From the NCBI RefSeq assembly GCF_003386095.1, contig NZ_QREG01000033.1, positions 1 through 44,561 of the forward strand: 44,561 bases of DNA, read 5' to 3'. The position numbers and the translations under genes are program-made. Positions 1-8,773 of the stretch are shown here, one piece after another. This stretch comes from Marinoscillum furvescens DSM 4134 (GTDB taxonomy: Bacteria; Bacteroidota; Bacteroidia; Cytophagales; Cyclobacteriaceae). How positions within the stretch are numbered: position 1 is the stretch's first letter; every line of letters begins with the position of its first letter. Below the pieces are notes generated by a model. The model had not been told where the DNA came from, made no database searches, and saw nothing but the letters and a program-made list of their open reading frames with translations.

Positions 1-95
1 GGGAAAACTTCATGCACGGTTTGATGAAGGGGGCGCTGGCAGTTCTATTTCGCTATATTTATAGCAACATGTAGGGCTGTCAGGCTCTACTCTAC
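1..95 (+). mobile_element. 3' end of a group II intron (domains V-VI, truncated by window edge)
   Basis: The first ~30 bases look like the 3' half of a domain V hairpin: a GAAA-type loop, then CTTCATGCACGGTTT. A domain VI-like stem follows, in which CTGGCAG (about 38-44) pairs with CTGTCAG (77-83) through one G-U wobble. The segment ends CTCTACTCTAC, giving an AC 3' terminus at 95 and a candidate branch-point A seven bases before the end (position 89). The 5' part of domain V and any reverse transcriptase would lie left of the window. The fold was judged by eye, so this is probable rather than proven. Confidence 0.55.
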
Positions 96-106
96 GATAT
101 AATTGC

Positions 107-640
107 ATGAGACTACTTTACATGCTTCTTGGACTTTTAATTTTTTCGTGCTCAACGAACAAATCATCTGAAAAAGCTAATGGAACTGATTCGCTCGAAC
201 ATTCAGAGTCCAAAGCACTAACGTCATTCGATTCTACCGACACGAAAGCGCCTCAAATTGAATTAGGTAACGCATCAACATTTGACATGGGAACTGGTGC
301 AATTCTATTTATATCGCCAGATTCGGCTGAAACTGCTCAAATGAAAGAAAAACTGGGTGACGATTTCTATGTTGTTGCAGATGACCAGAATTTTTACTTT
401 TCACAGGCGGCAGATTTTCTAGATTCCAGATCAGTCAAATACGAATTCACCAACAAACGCTTCATAACACTAAAACTTAATCATAAGTGGAATCACACAG
501 ATCATCCGGTAACTGAAATAACAATTGATACTGATACTTTGGAGTACAAATGGATTACCATAATGCATGATGGTTACGACCCTCCAATTATTTCTGCCTA
601 TATCGACGTGCCAACAAACTTTGAGGAACTGGATGAATAA
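107..640 (+). CDS. hypothetical lipoprotein
   Basis: 177-residue protein with a short hydrophobic N-terminus ending in a lipobox-like LLIFSC (Cys15), followed by a Ser/Thr/Lys-rich linker. It is therefore probably lipidated and periplasmic or surface exposed. No domain was recognised in the rest, which is acidic and ends ELDE. The ATG lies only 12 bases after the putative intron 3' boundary, so the intron may have separated the gene from its native promoter. Codon use is A/T-rich like the 1.6-4.3 kb segment and unlike the core genes downstream. Function unknown. Confidence 0.7.
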   Translation: MRLLYMLLGLLIFSCSTNKSSEKANGTDSLEHSESKALTSFDSTDTKAPQIELGNASTFDMGTGAILFISPDSAETAQMKEKLGDDFYVVADDQNFYFSQAADFLDSRSVKYEFTNKRFITLKLNHKWNHTDHPVTEITIDTDTLEYKWITIMHDGYDPPIISAYIDVPTNFEELDE

Positions 641-969
641 AAGATATCTAACATCCAAGGCTTCGTGTGGTCTGCAGGGCAGGGGAGCCTATTAACATGA
701 AGCCTACGCGGCCCGACCTGCGCGGCCCGACCTTAGTTGAACGAATAGCTGTGTAGGGAGTGATATGGGGACCCTGGAACTCGGCCGGGATTGGAGGTGA
801 TTATGAATAGCAGAAGCATCTGAGGTCCTCCGCCCTTGTTGGAGTTGTCTCCAACAAGCGAGATGCGGTTAGGGGGTAGTAAGCTTTATTTCAGACCATC
901 AAAGGTGAAGAGAGCTACGTTCTACACCCTGATTACCACCAAAAATCCACAGATCTACTCGATCCTGCA
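641..969. other. GC-rich non-coding block with strong hairpins
   Basis: No plausible gene. The stretch is clearly more G/C-rich than its flanks. It contains a near-tandem duplication of gcggcccgacct at about 709-733 and a perfect 10-bp hairpin at 835-858 (CTTGTTGGAG, loop TTGT, CTCCAACAAG). Its 5' part has GTGTG at 665-669, the pattern found at group II intron 5' ends. It might be a second, degenerate intron fragment or another structured RNA; neither can be shown by eye. Confidence 0.35.
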
Positions 970-1529
970 TTAGCTGGGGCCTTCCGTCTATTAGCTGGAG
1001 GCTTCCGTCTATTGGTCGGAGGCTTCCGCCTGTGGTTTGGAGTTTTCCGCCTGCGGTTTGGAGTCTTCCGCCTGTGGTCTGGAGGCTTCCGCCCGTTGGT
1101 TGGAGGTTTCCGTCCGTGGTTTGGAGGTTTCCGCCTGTGGTTTGGAGGTTTCCGTCCGGGGTTTGGAGGCTTCCGCCTGTGGTCTGGAGGCTTCCGCCTA
1201 TTGGTTGTGAGCTTCCGCCCGTTAGCTGGAGGCTTCCGTGCGTTGGTTGTAGGCTTCCGCCTATTGGTTGTGGGCTTCCGTGTATTGGTTGGAGACTTCC
1301 GCCTGAGGTTTGGAGGCTTCCGCCCGTGGTTTGGAGACTTCCGCGTGTGGGTTGGCGTCTTCCGTCCGAGGTTTGGCTTCTTCCGCCCGAGGTTTGGCTT
1401 CTTCCGTCCGAGGTTTGGGACCTTCCGTCTGTGGTTTGGCATCTTCCCTCCGAGGGTTGGACTCCACCGCCTGTGGTTTGGCTTCTTCCGCCTGTGGGCT
1501 GGAGCCTTCCGCCAAGGGTTTAGTCCTGC
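970..1529. repeat. 21-bp minisatellite, 26 full units
   Basis: Twenty-six head-to-tail 21-bp units start every 21 bases from 970 (970, 991, 1012 ... 1495) with a partial unit at the right end. Consensus is about TGGTTTGGAGGCTTCCGCCTG. The core TTCCG is nearly invariant, while the GGAGG block and the last three bases vary. Because 21 is a multiple of 3 and units lack stops, several frames on both strands stay open and encode heptapeptide repeats. These are treated as by-products, with no start context or conserved protein features. Same period as the array at 34856-35086. Confidence 0.9.
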
Positions 1530-1644
1530 CCTGGCTTCTCAGTATAGGTATTTGCAATTGCTTAAAAACCATTATCTTCGAAGGGTGTAATAGGTTAAAA
1601 TACACTAAGTGTGCTAAACACTTTTCGCCATGATCAACGCAAAT

Positions 1645-3183
1645 ATGAAACAGCTAATTTTATTCATTTTCACAATTTTAAACTTTAGTTTAACATTAAA
1701 AGCTCAAACTTGTGGTACACCAATACCTGCAAACCCAATTATTTATTCTGATGAGGCTAACGCCCGAACTGCGAATTCTACCTTCTGTATTGATATTTTC
1801 TTCCATATTGTACGGAATACCAACGGATCAAATGCATTTCCAACACCTAACTTAAATGCAATTGTTGACGAGTTAAATAATTTCTACAATGTTCACGGAA
1901 TATTTATAAGGAATGCCGGATCGGACAATATTAACAACACTAGCTTTGTGATTCTTGATGCAAGAAATGGCTCATCCGAGGATGATAACCTCTTTGCTAC
2001 ACAAACTAGGTCAGATGCAATAAACTTCTACATAGTTGATAGGTTTGTACGTTCTCATTTAGTCGGAAAAGCACAAAACATTCCTTCAAATGCCCTAGTA
2101 ATGCGTGATGAAGATGTAATTTCATCTATTTCAGCTCATGAACTAGGTCATTGCTTGAATTTATACCATACTTTCCAAGGAACTGATCCGAACACATCTG
2201 GCTGTGCAGAAGCTATTAATGGCTCAAACTGTAACTCATGCGGTGACTTAGTTTGCGATACTCCTGCAGACCAAAATACTGGCATTTTTGGAGGCTATTC
2301 ACCTGACCTAACCAACATAATGTCCTATTACCTACCCGCTGACCATTTTACAACTGGTCAAGGATGGAGAATGCGCACAGCTATTTCTCGTGAGTCTGCT
2401 CTTAGCGGAATTACAGGAACAAGTTGTACAATTCCAAAATTGTCATCAATTGATCATCTCTGCAATTCAGGTACAAAAACCATCACTGTTTCTAATTTAG
2501 GTGCTAATACTACCACTTGGACGGTATCACCTTATGTTAGTATCGTATCCAGTAATAATTCAAGCATTACCGTCGAAGCAAGTAGCTCTTCGGCTCAAGG
2601 AAATGCCTTTGTTCGTGCTTCATTCAGTAACACTACATATAACCCCTCTGAAAGATTCTGGGTTGGTAAGCCAAAACTTTACGATCCAAGTATTTCAGGC
2701 TCCGGTAATGTGGGTTGCAACAGCATTTATATCTATGATTATTTGGGTTCTGTTGGAGGAGCTTCGTCTACCCGTTGGGTGGTTAGCCTTCAATTTGATA
2801 ATATCAGCAGCGTAAATGATTATGAGCTATTTGTTGATCCCACTAATGGGGGTGATGGTTTTGTGACCCTTGTGGCTTCTAATGATTGCGGTGAGGATAT
2901 GATTTGCAAACCTGTCTCTGTGACAGGCTGGTCTTGTGGTCCTGGCTATATTAATTTCCCGACTGAATACTCCTGTGGAGGGGGTGGAGGTTTTCCTTCT
3001 TTTGGTTTGAGGTCTCAATCCAATGATTTTACGATCTTCCCAAACCCTACTTCTGATGGAGAAACAACTGTACTCAGCACAAATCAAGAAACACTCTCTG
3101 AGAAACTTCAGGAGGATCGGTTTCAAGAAAAAATTCTGGCGAGATTAGAATTGATATCTACAGAGCTTCAGATCACATCATAG
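1645..3183 (+). CDS. secreted M43-like (pappalysin/cytophagalysin) zinc metalloprotease, C-terminus frameshifted
   Basis: The start at 1645 (MKQLILF...) is preferred over the in-frame ATG at 1630 because it begins a clean signal peptide ending LKAQ. The zinc motif is HELGHCLNLYH (HExxHxxxxxH, His about 165-170), followed by a Cys-rich GDLVCDTPAD segment and the Met-turn NIMSYY, an arrangement typical of M43 peptidases. Then come Ig/PKD-like beta regions and the start of a T9SS type A sorting domain, TIFPNPTSDGE. The reading frame then runs into an atypical tail and stops at 3183. The expected end of the sorting domain lies in the -1 frame up to 3308 (see separate entry). As read, the protein should be exported but not sorted by T9SS. 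This may be a real frameshift, a sequencing error in an A-run, or slippage. Confidence 0.8.
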   Translation: MKQLILFIFTILNFSLTLKAQTCGTPIPANPIIYSDEANARTANSTFCIDIFFHIVRNTNGSNAFPTPNLNAIVDELNNFYNVHGIFIRNAGSDNINNTSFVILDARNGSSEDDNLFATQTRSDAINFYIVDRFVRSHLVGKAQNIPSNALVMRDEDVISSISAHELGHCLNLYHTFQGTDPNTSGCAEAINGSNCNSCGDLVCDTPADQNTGIFGGYSPDLTNIMSYYLPADHFTTGQGWRMRTAISRESALSGITGTSCTIPKLSSIDHLCNSGTKTITVSNLGANTTTWTVSPYVSIVSSNNSSITVEASSSSAQGNAFVRASFSNTTYNPSERFWVGKPKLYDPSISGSGNVGCNSIYIYDYLGSVGGASSTRWVVSLQFDNISSVNDYELFVDPTNGGDGFVTLVASNDCGEDMICKPVSVTGWSCGPGYINFPTEYSCGGGGGFPSFGLRSQSNDFTIFPNPTSDGETTVLSTNQETLSEKLQEDRFQEKILARLELISTELQITS

Positions 3184-3308
3184 TATTCTCAGAAAGTTTT
3201 AAAAATGAGCAATTTAAAGTGAGTACCGACCACCTAGAAACAGGTACATATTATTATGTAATTGCACGAGGAGAAACCAAAGAAGTTAAAAGAATTATTG
3301 TTGAATAA
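3132..3308 (+). pseudogene. displaced T9SS type A sorting-domain tail of the upstream protease (-1 frame)
   Basis: Reading from 3132 in the frame one base back gives NSGEIRIDIY, then HIIVFSESF, HLETGTYYYVIARG and KEVKRIIVE, with a stop at 3306-3308. This is the usual end of a type A sorting domain: a beta-rich stretch, a GTYYY-like motif and a basic IIV-like terminus. The join falls on the A6 run at 3128-3133, where a one-base length change would restore one continuous protein with the upstream reading frame. The next gene's ATG at 3322 lies 13 bases after this stop, which suggests 3308 is the ancestral end. Confidence 0.75.
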
Positions 3309-3321
3309 AACTCATAACAAA

Positions 3322-3753
3322 ATGAAAAATATGATATTATTATTAGCACTTTTAAGTCTTTTAGCTTGCTCAGAAGATGATAATAAAGTTGAACAAGAAA
3401 CCTCGATATTTGGAACTTGGCAATTAGTAGAATCATATATTGTGGATGGAGTCGAAGGTAACTGGTTAGAAGTTGAAAATGGTTACAACTACCAAATAAT
3501 GAGCAATGGGCTTTTCACATCTTCCAAATTCAATGAATGTGATAACGGAAATTATGAATTACGTGACGAAACTATAACTTTCAATTATAGTTGTGAAGGC
3601 TTTACTACTGGTATTGAAAATCCTCCAGGATCATTCGGTTATAAGTATTCAATTAAAAATTCTGTCCTTGAAATTCAACCGACATACATAGGATGTTTTG
3701 AAGGTTGTGGTTACAGGTTTAGAAAAATAGCAGAGATAAAAACAGAGGAATAA
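3322..3753 (+). CDS. lipocalin-like lipoprotein
   Basis: 143-residue lipoprotein. The start at 3322 (MKNMILLLALLSLLAC) was chosen because it opens a clear signal peptide with lipobox LLAC; the upstream in-frame extension overlaps the protease tail. The mature part begins with a SIFGTWQLVE-type strand, followed by alternating beta strands and several Cys residues (SCEGF, GCFEGCGYRF). This fits the small lipocalin-like lipoproteins common in Bacteroidota, assigned by pattern only. The ligand is unknown. Confidence 0.7.
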   Translation: MKNMILLLALLSLLACSEDDNKVEQETSIFGTWQLVESYIVDGVEGNWLEVENGYNYQIMSNGLFTSSKFNECDNGNYELRDETITFNYSCEGFTTGIENPPGSFGYKYSIKNSVLEIQPTYIGCFEGCGYRFRKIAEIKTEE

Positions 3754-4025
3754 ACTGTTTACAATAATCACTAAAATGAATATGCGAACTGAGTCATCTG
3801 AAAGGACATTGCGAAACAGAAACTTCAGTGCTTCTGTCAACTGGGGCGCATACTCATGTTAGTTGAGCGTTGCTCAATCTTTCAATCTAAAAATTTGCCA
3901 AAAACTAGAATCAACATGCCATTGATGCCTTGGGAAAAAATCAGTTGGAAATTGATGTTTACTGTTTTTCAGCTGCCTTCGTTTTACTCGTAATTGTAAA
4001 ACTTATCTCCTCTATTTAATAAATT

Positions 4026-4310
4026 ATGAACTTTGAATGCTTCCAAACGCAACTAGAGAACCAACTACAAACGAAGGTAAAATTCGACCTTCAAGAAGTT
4101 CTATACCAACCACAGTCCTTTGGTAACGGTCTTCTCGGATATCGGATTAACGGCAAATGTTACAGGTTAACTTATGACGGCAAAGAACGCGAGCTCAGAG
4201 TCGATTCGAGCGAACATCATGAAAAGTATTTCGGTGCGACATGGACTGAATTGCAAACTTTCGAGGGACTATCAAATGTTCAAGGTATAGCTGCACTTCT
4301 GACAAGCTAA
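4026..4310 (+). CDS. hypothetical protein
   Basis: 94-residue protein, no signal peptide or membrane segment, with a mixed alpha/beta look: a Gln-rich first helix, then GYRINGKCYRLTYDGKERELRV, which looks like two adjacent beta strands. No family recognised. It stands alone between a 270-bp gene-poor gap after the lipoprotein and the receptor operon, on an A/T-rich segment that may be accessory. Coding status is moderately likely from length and the clear ATG. Confidence 0.5.
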   Translation: MNFECFQTQLENQLQTKVKFDLQEVLYQPQSFGNGLLGYRINGKCYRLTYDGKERELRVDSSEHHEKYFGATWTELQTFEGLSNVQGIAALLTS

Positions 4311-4502
4311 TCGACGAAACCAAAGGTAATACGTCATTTCATAAGGTACGATCATACCCAAAGAACTCCATCAACCCTGGCTTCTTACGCCCCACCCCAA
4401 CCCTCCACCTACAATTCATCCGGACTATTCTACAGATCGGTAATTGAAAATTTCTAAACGGGGCAAAATCGTGGACTTTCGAATTGTAATAACACGAAAG
4501 CC

Positions 4503-6647
4503 ATGAAGCCATTCCTAATCTTATCACTTTGCCTGATGCTCACCGCTGCTAAAGCGCAGCTGACGCTATCGGGCACCATCACTGACAAAAACAACGAGCC
4601 GCTCATCGGGGCCAATATCTACCTGCAAGACACCTATGATGGGGCCACTGCTGCGCTCGACGGTACTTTTCGCTTTGAAACCTACGAGCAGGGAAAGCAA
4701 GTGTTGGTAGCCAGCTTTATGGGGTATGAAACCCTGGAGCTGGAGCTTCACCTCACCGAAGACCAAATCCTAAACCTGGAGCTGACCGAGGCTTTTAACG
4801 CCATGGAGGCCGTGACCATCTCTGCGGGAGCTTTTGAGGCATCTGATAAGAAGAAAGTTACTGTCCTCAAAAGCCTGGACATAGCCACCACCGCCGGAGC
4901 CACTGCGGATATCACCGGAGCGCTCAACACGCTCCCCGGCACCCAAACGGTAGGGGAGTCTGGCAGACTGTTCGTGCGAGGTGGTACGGCCAACGAAACG
5001 CGCGTATTCGTGGACGGTATGGAGGCTGCCGGATACTATGACGCCCGGGCTTCCAACATGCCCACCAGGAGCCGTTTTTCACCTTTCCTTTTCAAAGGCA
5101 CCTTTTTCAGCACCGGAGGCTATTCTGCAGAGTACGGCCAGGCCATGTCGTCAGCACTGATCCTCAATACGCTGGACGTAGCCCCTCAGAGCAAGCTGGA
5201 GCTTTCCTTTATGAGCCTCGGTGTGGATGCCGGCCTTACGAAAGTAGCAGAAGACAAGTCTATGTACCTTAAGGCATGCTACATCAACCTGGCGCCTTAC
5301 AATGAGCTGATTAGCCAGCGGGTGAGCTGGGACCACAGTCCCGAAAGCTGGGATACCAACTTTGCGTACAAGCAAAAGCTAAGCAACGGCGGCCATGTGA
5401 AAGCACTCATGACGGGAAGCGGGGGGCACTCGGCATTTACCCGGCCGACGGTCACCACTCCATCGGGTGAAGAGGAGATCGACCTGAGAAACACCAACCT
5501 GTTTGCTACTACGCATGCGTCATTGCCCGTAGGAGAGGAAGATGCCCTGTTTGTGGGGATTTCGGGCTCCTACAATGTCAACGACCTGCACTACAATGGT
5601 GTCAACATCAACACCCCGACGGTACACGGACATGCCAAGGCGCGCTACACCGCCCAGTTTGGAGCGAAAACTTCACTCAATAGCGGTGTGGAGCTGAGCT
5701 ACCAGCAATTCCATGAAACCGTGGAGGTGGATTCGTTTGATATGGCAAAGGATTTTGCCGCTTATGTTCCTGCGGCGTATAGCGAGTTGGATCATTATGT
5801 CTCTGAGCGCCTCATGGTGCGTGCCGGGCTGCGCTACAGCCACCATTCCCTACTGCAGACGCAGAGCCTGTCACCGAGGCTTTCGGTAGCCTACAAGCTC
5901 ACGGAGCTTGCACAGGTGTCGCTGGCATCTGGGGTATTTCGTCAGGCACCGGAGTGGACGTATCTGAAGCATTCGCAAAAACTGGAAGAAGAGCAGGCCA
6001 CGCATTACATCCTCAATTTTCAGCGCGCCGAAGGGCAGCAAATATTTCGCTCAGAAGTTTACCTGAAGTCTTATGACCAGCTCATCACATTTGAAGACGT
6101 GAGCAATCCACACTCCATCAAAAACAGTGGAAAGGGCTATGCTTATGGATTGGATCTTTTCTGGAGAGATCGAGGAGGGATCGAAAATCTGGACTACTGG
6201 GTGTCTTATTCATGGATGAAAAGTGAGCGCAAGTACCTGGATTTTGAAGATTGGGCCAGCCCGGGCTTCGCTTCAGCGCACAACCTGTCTGCGGTGATCA
6301 AGCGGTTTTTTCCAGCCATCAGAAGCCAAATGGGCATAACCTACTCCTTTACCTCGGGCAGACCTTACGAAAACCCGAATTTGGATGGATTTATGGAAAG
6401 CAAAACACCCGCCTACCATGACCTGAGCTTCAACATCGCCTACCTGCCTACTCCTAATGTGATCCTGTATGCATCCGCTACCAACCTGCTGGGAGCAGAT
6501 CAGGTCTTCTCGTACCAGTACGGTCCTCAGCGAGATGAGCTGGGAAGGTATCCGGAAGAGGCCGTAAGGCTGCCAGCCAAACGCTTCATCTTCATTGGCT
6601 GCTTCATCACGCTGGGTGCAGCAGAAAATCAACTCGAAAAAATTTAA
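4503..6647 (+). CDS. TonB-dependent receptor with carboxypeptidase-regulatory-like domain
   Basis: 714-residue outer-membrane receptor. The signal peptide (about 1-19, ending AKAQ) is followed by a carboxypeptidase-D regulatory-like fold (about 20-105, starting GTITDKNNEPLIGANIYLQD). Next is a plug domain (about 115-215) with the typical RLFVRGGTANETRVFVDGME and GGYSAEYGQAMSS segments, then a beta-barrel rich in aromatic strands. It lies first in a tightly packed same-strand run with a DUF2141 protein, an exported helical-repeat protein and a LytS/LytR-type pair, so its expression may be tied to that signalling system. The substrate cannot be told from sequence; no SusD partner is adjacent, which argues against a classical glycan utilisation locus. 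Confidence 0.9.
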   Translation: MKPFLILSLCLMLTAAKAQLTLSGTITDKNNEPLIGANIYLQDTYDGATAALDGTFRFETYEQGKQVLVASFMGYETLELELHLTEDQILNLELTEAFNAMEAVTISAGAFEASDKKKVTVLKSLDIATTAGATADITGALNTLPGTQTVGESGRLFVRGGTANETRVFVDGMEAAGYYDARASNMPTRSRFSPFLFKGTFFSTGGYSAEYGQAMSSALILNTLDVAPQSKLELSFMSLGVDAGLTKVAEDKSMYLKACYINLAPYNELISQRVSWDHSPESWDTNFAYKQKLSNGGHVKALMTGSGGHSAFTRPTVTTPSGEEEIDLRNTNLFATTHASLPVGEEDALFVGISGSYNVNDLHYNGVNINTPTVHGHAKARYTAQFGAKTSLNSGVELSYQQFHETVEVDSFDMAKDFAAYVPAAYSELDHYVSERLMVRAGLRYSHHSLLQTQSLSPRLSVAYKLTELAQVSLASGVFRQAPEWTYLKHSQKLEEEQATHYILNFQRAEGQQIFRSEVYLKSYDQLITFEDVSNPHSIKNSGKGYAYGLDLFWRDRGGIENLDYWVSYSWMKSERKYLDFEDWASPGFASAHNLSAVIKRFFPAIRSQMGITYSFTSGRPYENPNLDGFMESKTPAYHDLSFNIAYLPTPNVILYASATNLLGADQVFSYQYGPQRDELGRYPEEAVRLPAKRFIFIGCFITLGAAENQLEKI

Positions 6648-6678
6648 CAATCAACAATCAAACTAAATACAGAAAACC

Positions 6679-7110
6679 ATGAAAAAGCTAATCTTAACCT
6701 TCGCACTTGTTCTTCCATTGCTACTTTCGGCCCAAACGGGCAGCCTGACGGTAAAAGTCCACGGGATCACTGAGCACAAAGGAAACGTCATCATAAGCCT
6801 TTATGATAGCGAGTCTACATTCCTAAAAACACCTATTTACGAAAAGGCCGTGGCGGCCAGCGCCTCTAGCGTGGTGGTCGCGTTCGACGAGCTGCCCCAG
6901 GGCGATTACGCCATAGCGGTCGTCCATGATGCCAATACCAACGGTGAGCTGGACACACGGACTTTTGGCATACCCATGGAGGGCTATGGTTTCTCCAATG
7001 ATGCTCCTGCCAAGTTTGGCCCAGCCAAATACGAGGAGGCGCTGTTTACCGTAGATGACTCCACAGAGCAAAACATCAACCTCATTCACATCAGATCATC
7101 CATCTTTTAA
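6679..7110 (+). CDS. DUF2141 family secreted protein
   Basis: 143 residues with a signal peptide ending LLLSAQ, then a beta-sandwich-like domain. It shows DUF2141 hallmarks: LTVKVHGI, NVIISLYDSESTF, LPQGDYAIAVVHDANTNGELDT, FGIPMEGYGFSNDA. The DANTNGELD segment resembles a calcium-binding loop. It starts 31 bases after the receptor gene and precedes the helical-repeat gene by 11 bases, so it should be co-transcribed. The family has no firmly established function; a periplasmic role linked to the receptor is an inference from context. Confidence 0.85.
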   Translation: MKKLILTFALVLPLLLSAQTGSLTVKVHGITEHKGNVIISLYDSESTFLKTPIYEKAVAASASSVVVAFDELPQGDYAIAVVHDANTNGELDTRTFGIPMEGYGFSNDAPAKFGPAKYEEALFTVDDSTEQNINLIHIRSSIF

Positions 7111-7121
7111 TCTAATACATC

Positions 7122-7757
7122 ATGAAAGCTTATATCACACTTATACTTCTATCTATCAGTACCGTCGGTTTTTCCCAGTCGGCATATGAAAAGGCAATCC
7201 TAAGAGGCAAAGCAATACTTGCGGACGCCAACACTACCGAAAAATTCCTGGAAGCCAGCAACTACTTTGAACGCATCGCCAATAAAGAGCAGGCGGAGTG
7301 GCTACCCAAATACTACCACTCGCTGAGTGTGCTGAGAGCTGCCATGCACACACAGGAAGCCAGTGAAAAGGCTGCCCTGATCGATAAGGCACAGACACTT
7401 GCAGAAGCTGCCCACCAGGTGGAGGTGCATGCCGAAGTGCTTGTTTTGGAGGGGTTTACACAAATGATGCGCCTGACGCTAGACCCTGCTACCTATGGGC
7501 AAACGCTGACGCCTGTCATCTTTGGGTTGTATGGAGAGGCTTTGGCCAAAGAGCCCGAAAACCCCCGAGCGCTGCTCATGCTCGGCCAGATGCAATACGG
7601 TACGGCTCAGTTTTTTGGAACCGGATATGAGGAGGCTTGCGGGTCAATTCAAAAGGCTTACGATATATTTGAGCAAACAGAACATGAAGAGGGCTATCTG
7701 CTGCCTACCTGGGGACAGGGTCAGGCCAAGGCTGCCCTGGCACGCTGTAGCCAATGA
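7122..7757 (+). CDS. exported TPR-like protein
   Basis: 211 residues with a signal peptide (MKAYITLILLSISTVGFSQ) and an all-helical body. Tandem helix pairs (EASNYFERIANKEQAEWLPKYY; ALAKEPENPRALLMLGQMQYG; EEACGSIQKAYDIFEQ) look like degenerate tetratricopeptide repeats. Its stop overlaps the kinase start by four bases (ATGA, 7754-7757), so translation is probably coupled. Probably a periplasmic helper or sensor partner of the receptor or kinase; the precise role is not visible. Confidence 0.75.
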   Translation: MKAYITLILLSISTVGFSQSAYEKAILRGKAILADANTTEKFLEASNYFERIANKEQAEWLPKYYHSLSVLRAAMHTQEASEKAALIDKAQTLAEAAHQVEVHAEVLVLEGFTQMMRLTLDPATYGQTLTPVIFGLYGEALAKEPENPRALLMLGQMQYGTAQFFGTGYEEACGSIQKAYDIFEQTEHEEGYLLPTWGQGQAKAALARCSQ

Positions 7758-8773
7758 ACAAGAAATCCGTACTCATTCGAGAATTAAAAGACACCCTGAT
7801 CATGGCCTTGATCGGGGTGGTGTTTTCACTGATTGTCAACCCGATCACCTGGACCAACGTGATCATCACGGTCTGCATATGGGTAGCACTCAGCAAAGGC
7901 AATGGCTTGATTGTTCATCTGCTCAACCAGCGCATTAGCTGGGTAGATCAGCCCGTGCTGAGACTCATCATTGGGATGATCGCCATGCTGGTGTATACGG
8001 TAGTGGCTTTTGGGTTTATTTTGGCCATAGCCAACTGGTGGGTGGTAGGTACCAATCCGCTGGAGATGGCCTTGCGCCTCAGTATCAGTGAGTACATCAT
8101 CGCGATCCTTATTACGCTTATCATCAGCATGTTTTTACACGGAAGGGATTTTTACCTCAATTGGAAAGAGGCGCTGTACCGCGAGGAACGCCTAAAAAGC
8201 GAAAGCCTAAAGTCTCGGTACGAATCGCTGAAAAACCAGGTGAACCCACATTTTTTGTTCAACTCACTCAATGTGCTCACCAGTCTGGTATATGAAGATC
8301 AGGAGCGCGCAGTGGAGTTTATCAGAAAGCTGTCATCAGTCTACCGCTACGTATTGGAGCACAAAGACGCTGAAATTGTTTCGCTCGAAGATGAGCTGGC
8401 CTTTCTGAAAAACTATGCCTACCTGCAGCACATTCGCTTTGGTGACAACTTCCAGCTCGACGTGACCGGTGAGGCATCTGGCTATGTGGCTCCGCTGGCC
8501 ATTCAGCTTTTGGTGGAAAATGCCATCAAACACAATGTGGTTTCCGAGGCGAGACCCCTCAAAGTAGAGGTGACGCTCAGCGAAAAAGCTGTATGTGTTA
8601 AAAACAACATTCAGGAAAAACTCAGTAAAGACAGCACAGGTATAGGGCTCAGCAACCTCCAGGCGCGCTACCAGTACCTGTCGGACACTCCGGTTACCAT
8701 CGAAAATGATGGAAAGCTGTTTGCCGTGACGGTTCCTGTTTTACAACACCAAACCCCTCAAAAGACTTTGTAA
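7754..8773 (+). CDS. LytS-type sensor histidine kinase (His_kinase PF06580 family)
   Basis: 339 residues. About four transmembrane helices lie in the first ~135 residues, followed by a short coiled linker. The His_kinase motif is NQVNPHFLFNSLN, with His166 the likely phospho-acceptor. The HATPase region has QLLVENAIKHN (N box) and a GIGLSNLQARY G box. No periplasmic sensor domain is visible, so input probably comes through the membrane helices or a partner protein. The gene overlaps the upstream gene by four bases and shares its last base (8773) with the regulator, marking a coupled pair. Confidence 0.92.
   Translation: MNKKSVLIRELKDTLIMALIGVVFSLIVNPITWTNVIITVCIWVALSKGNGLIVHLLNQRISWVDQPVLRLIIGMIAMLVYTVVAFGFILAIANWWVVGTNPLEMALRLSISEYIIAILITLIISMFLHGRDFYLNWKEALYREERLKSESLKSRYESLKNQVNPHFLFNSLNVLTSLVYEDQERAVEFIRKLSSVYRYVLEHKDAEIVSLEDELAFLKNYAYLQHIRFGDNFQLDVTGEASGYVAPLAIQLLVENAIKHNVVSEARPLKVEVTLSEKAVCVKNNIQEKLSKDSTGIGLSNLQARYQYLSDTPVTIENDGKLFAVTVPVLQHQTPQKTL

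Noticed and set aside
970-1529. CRISPR array
   Set aside because: Units are directly adjacent with no unique spacers, the repeat is only 21 bp and degenerate, and no cas genes are present.
933-1633. Several long open frames on both strands (up to ~190 residues) across the 21-bp array
   Set aside because: They are produced by the stop-free 21-bp period, encode simple heptapeptide repeats in every frame, and have no signal peptide, start context or domain.
4503-7110. Glycan utilisation locus (SusC/SusD type)
   Set aside because: No SusD-like lipoprotein or glycan-degrading enzyme next to the receptor; receptor length and plug fit a plain TonB-dependent receptor.
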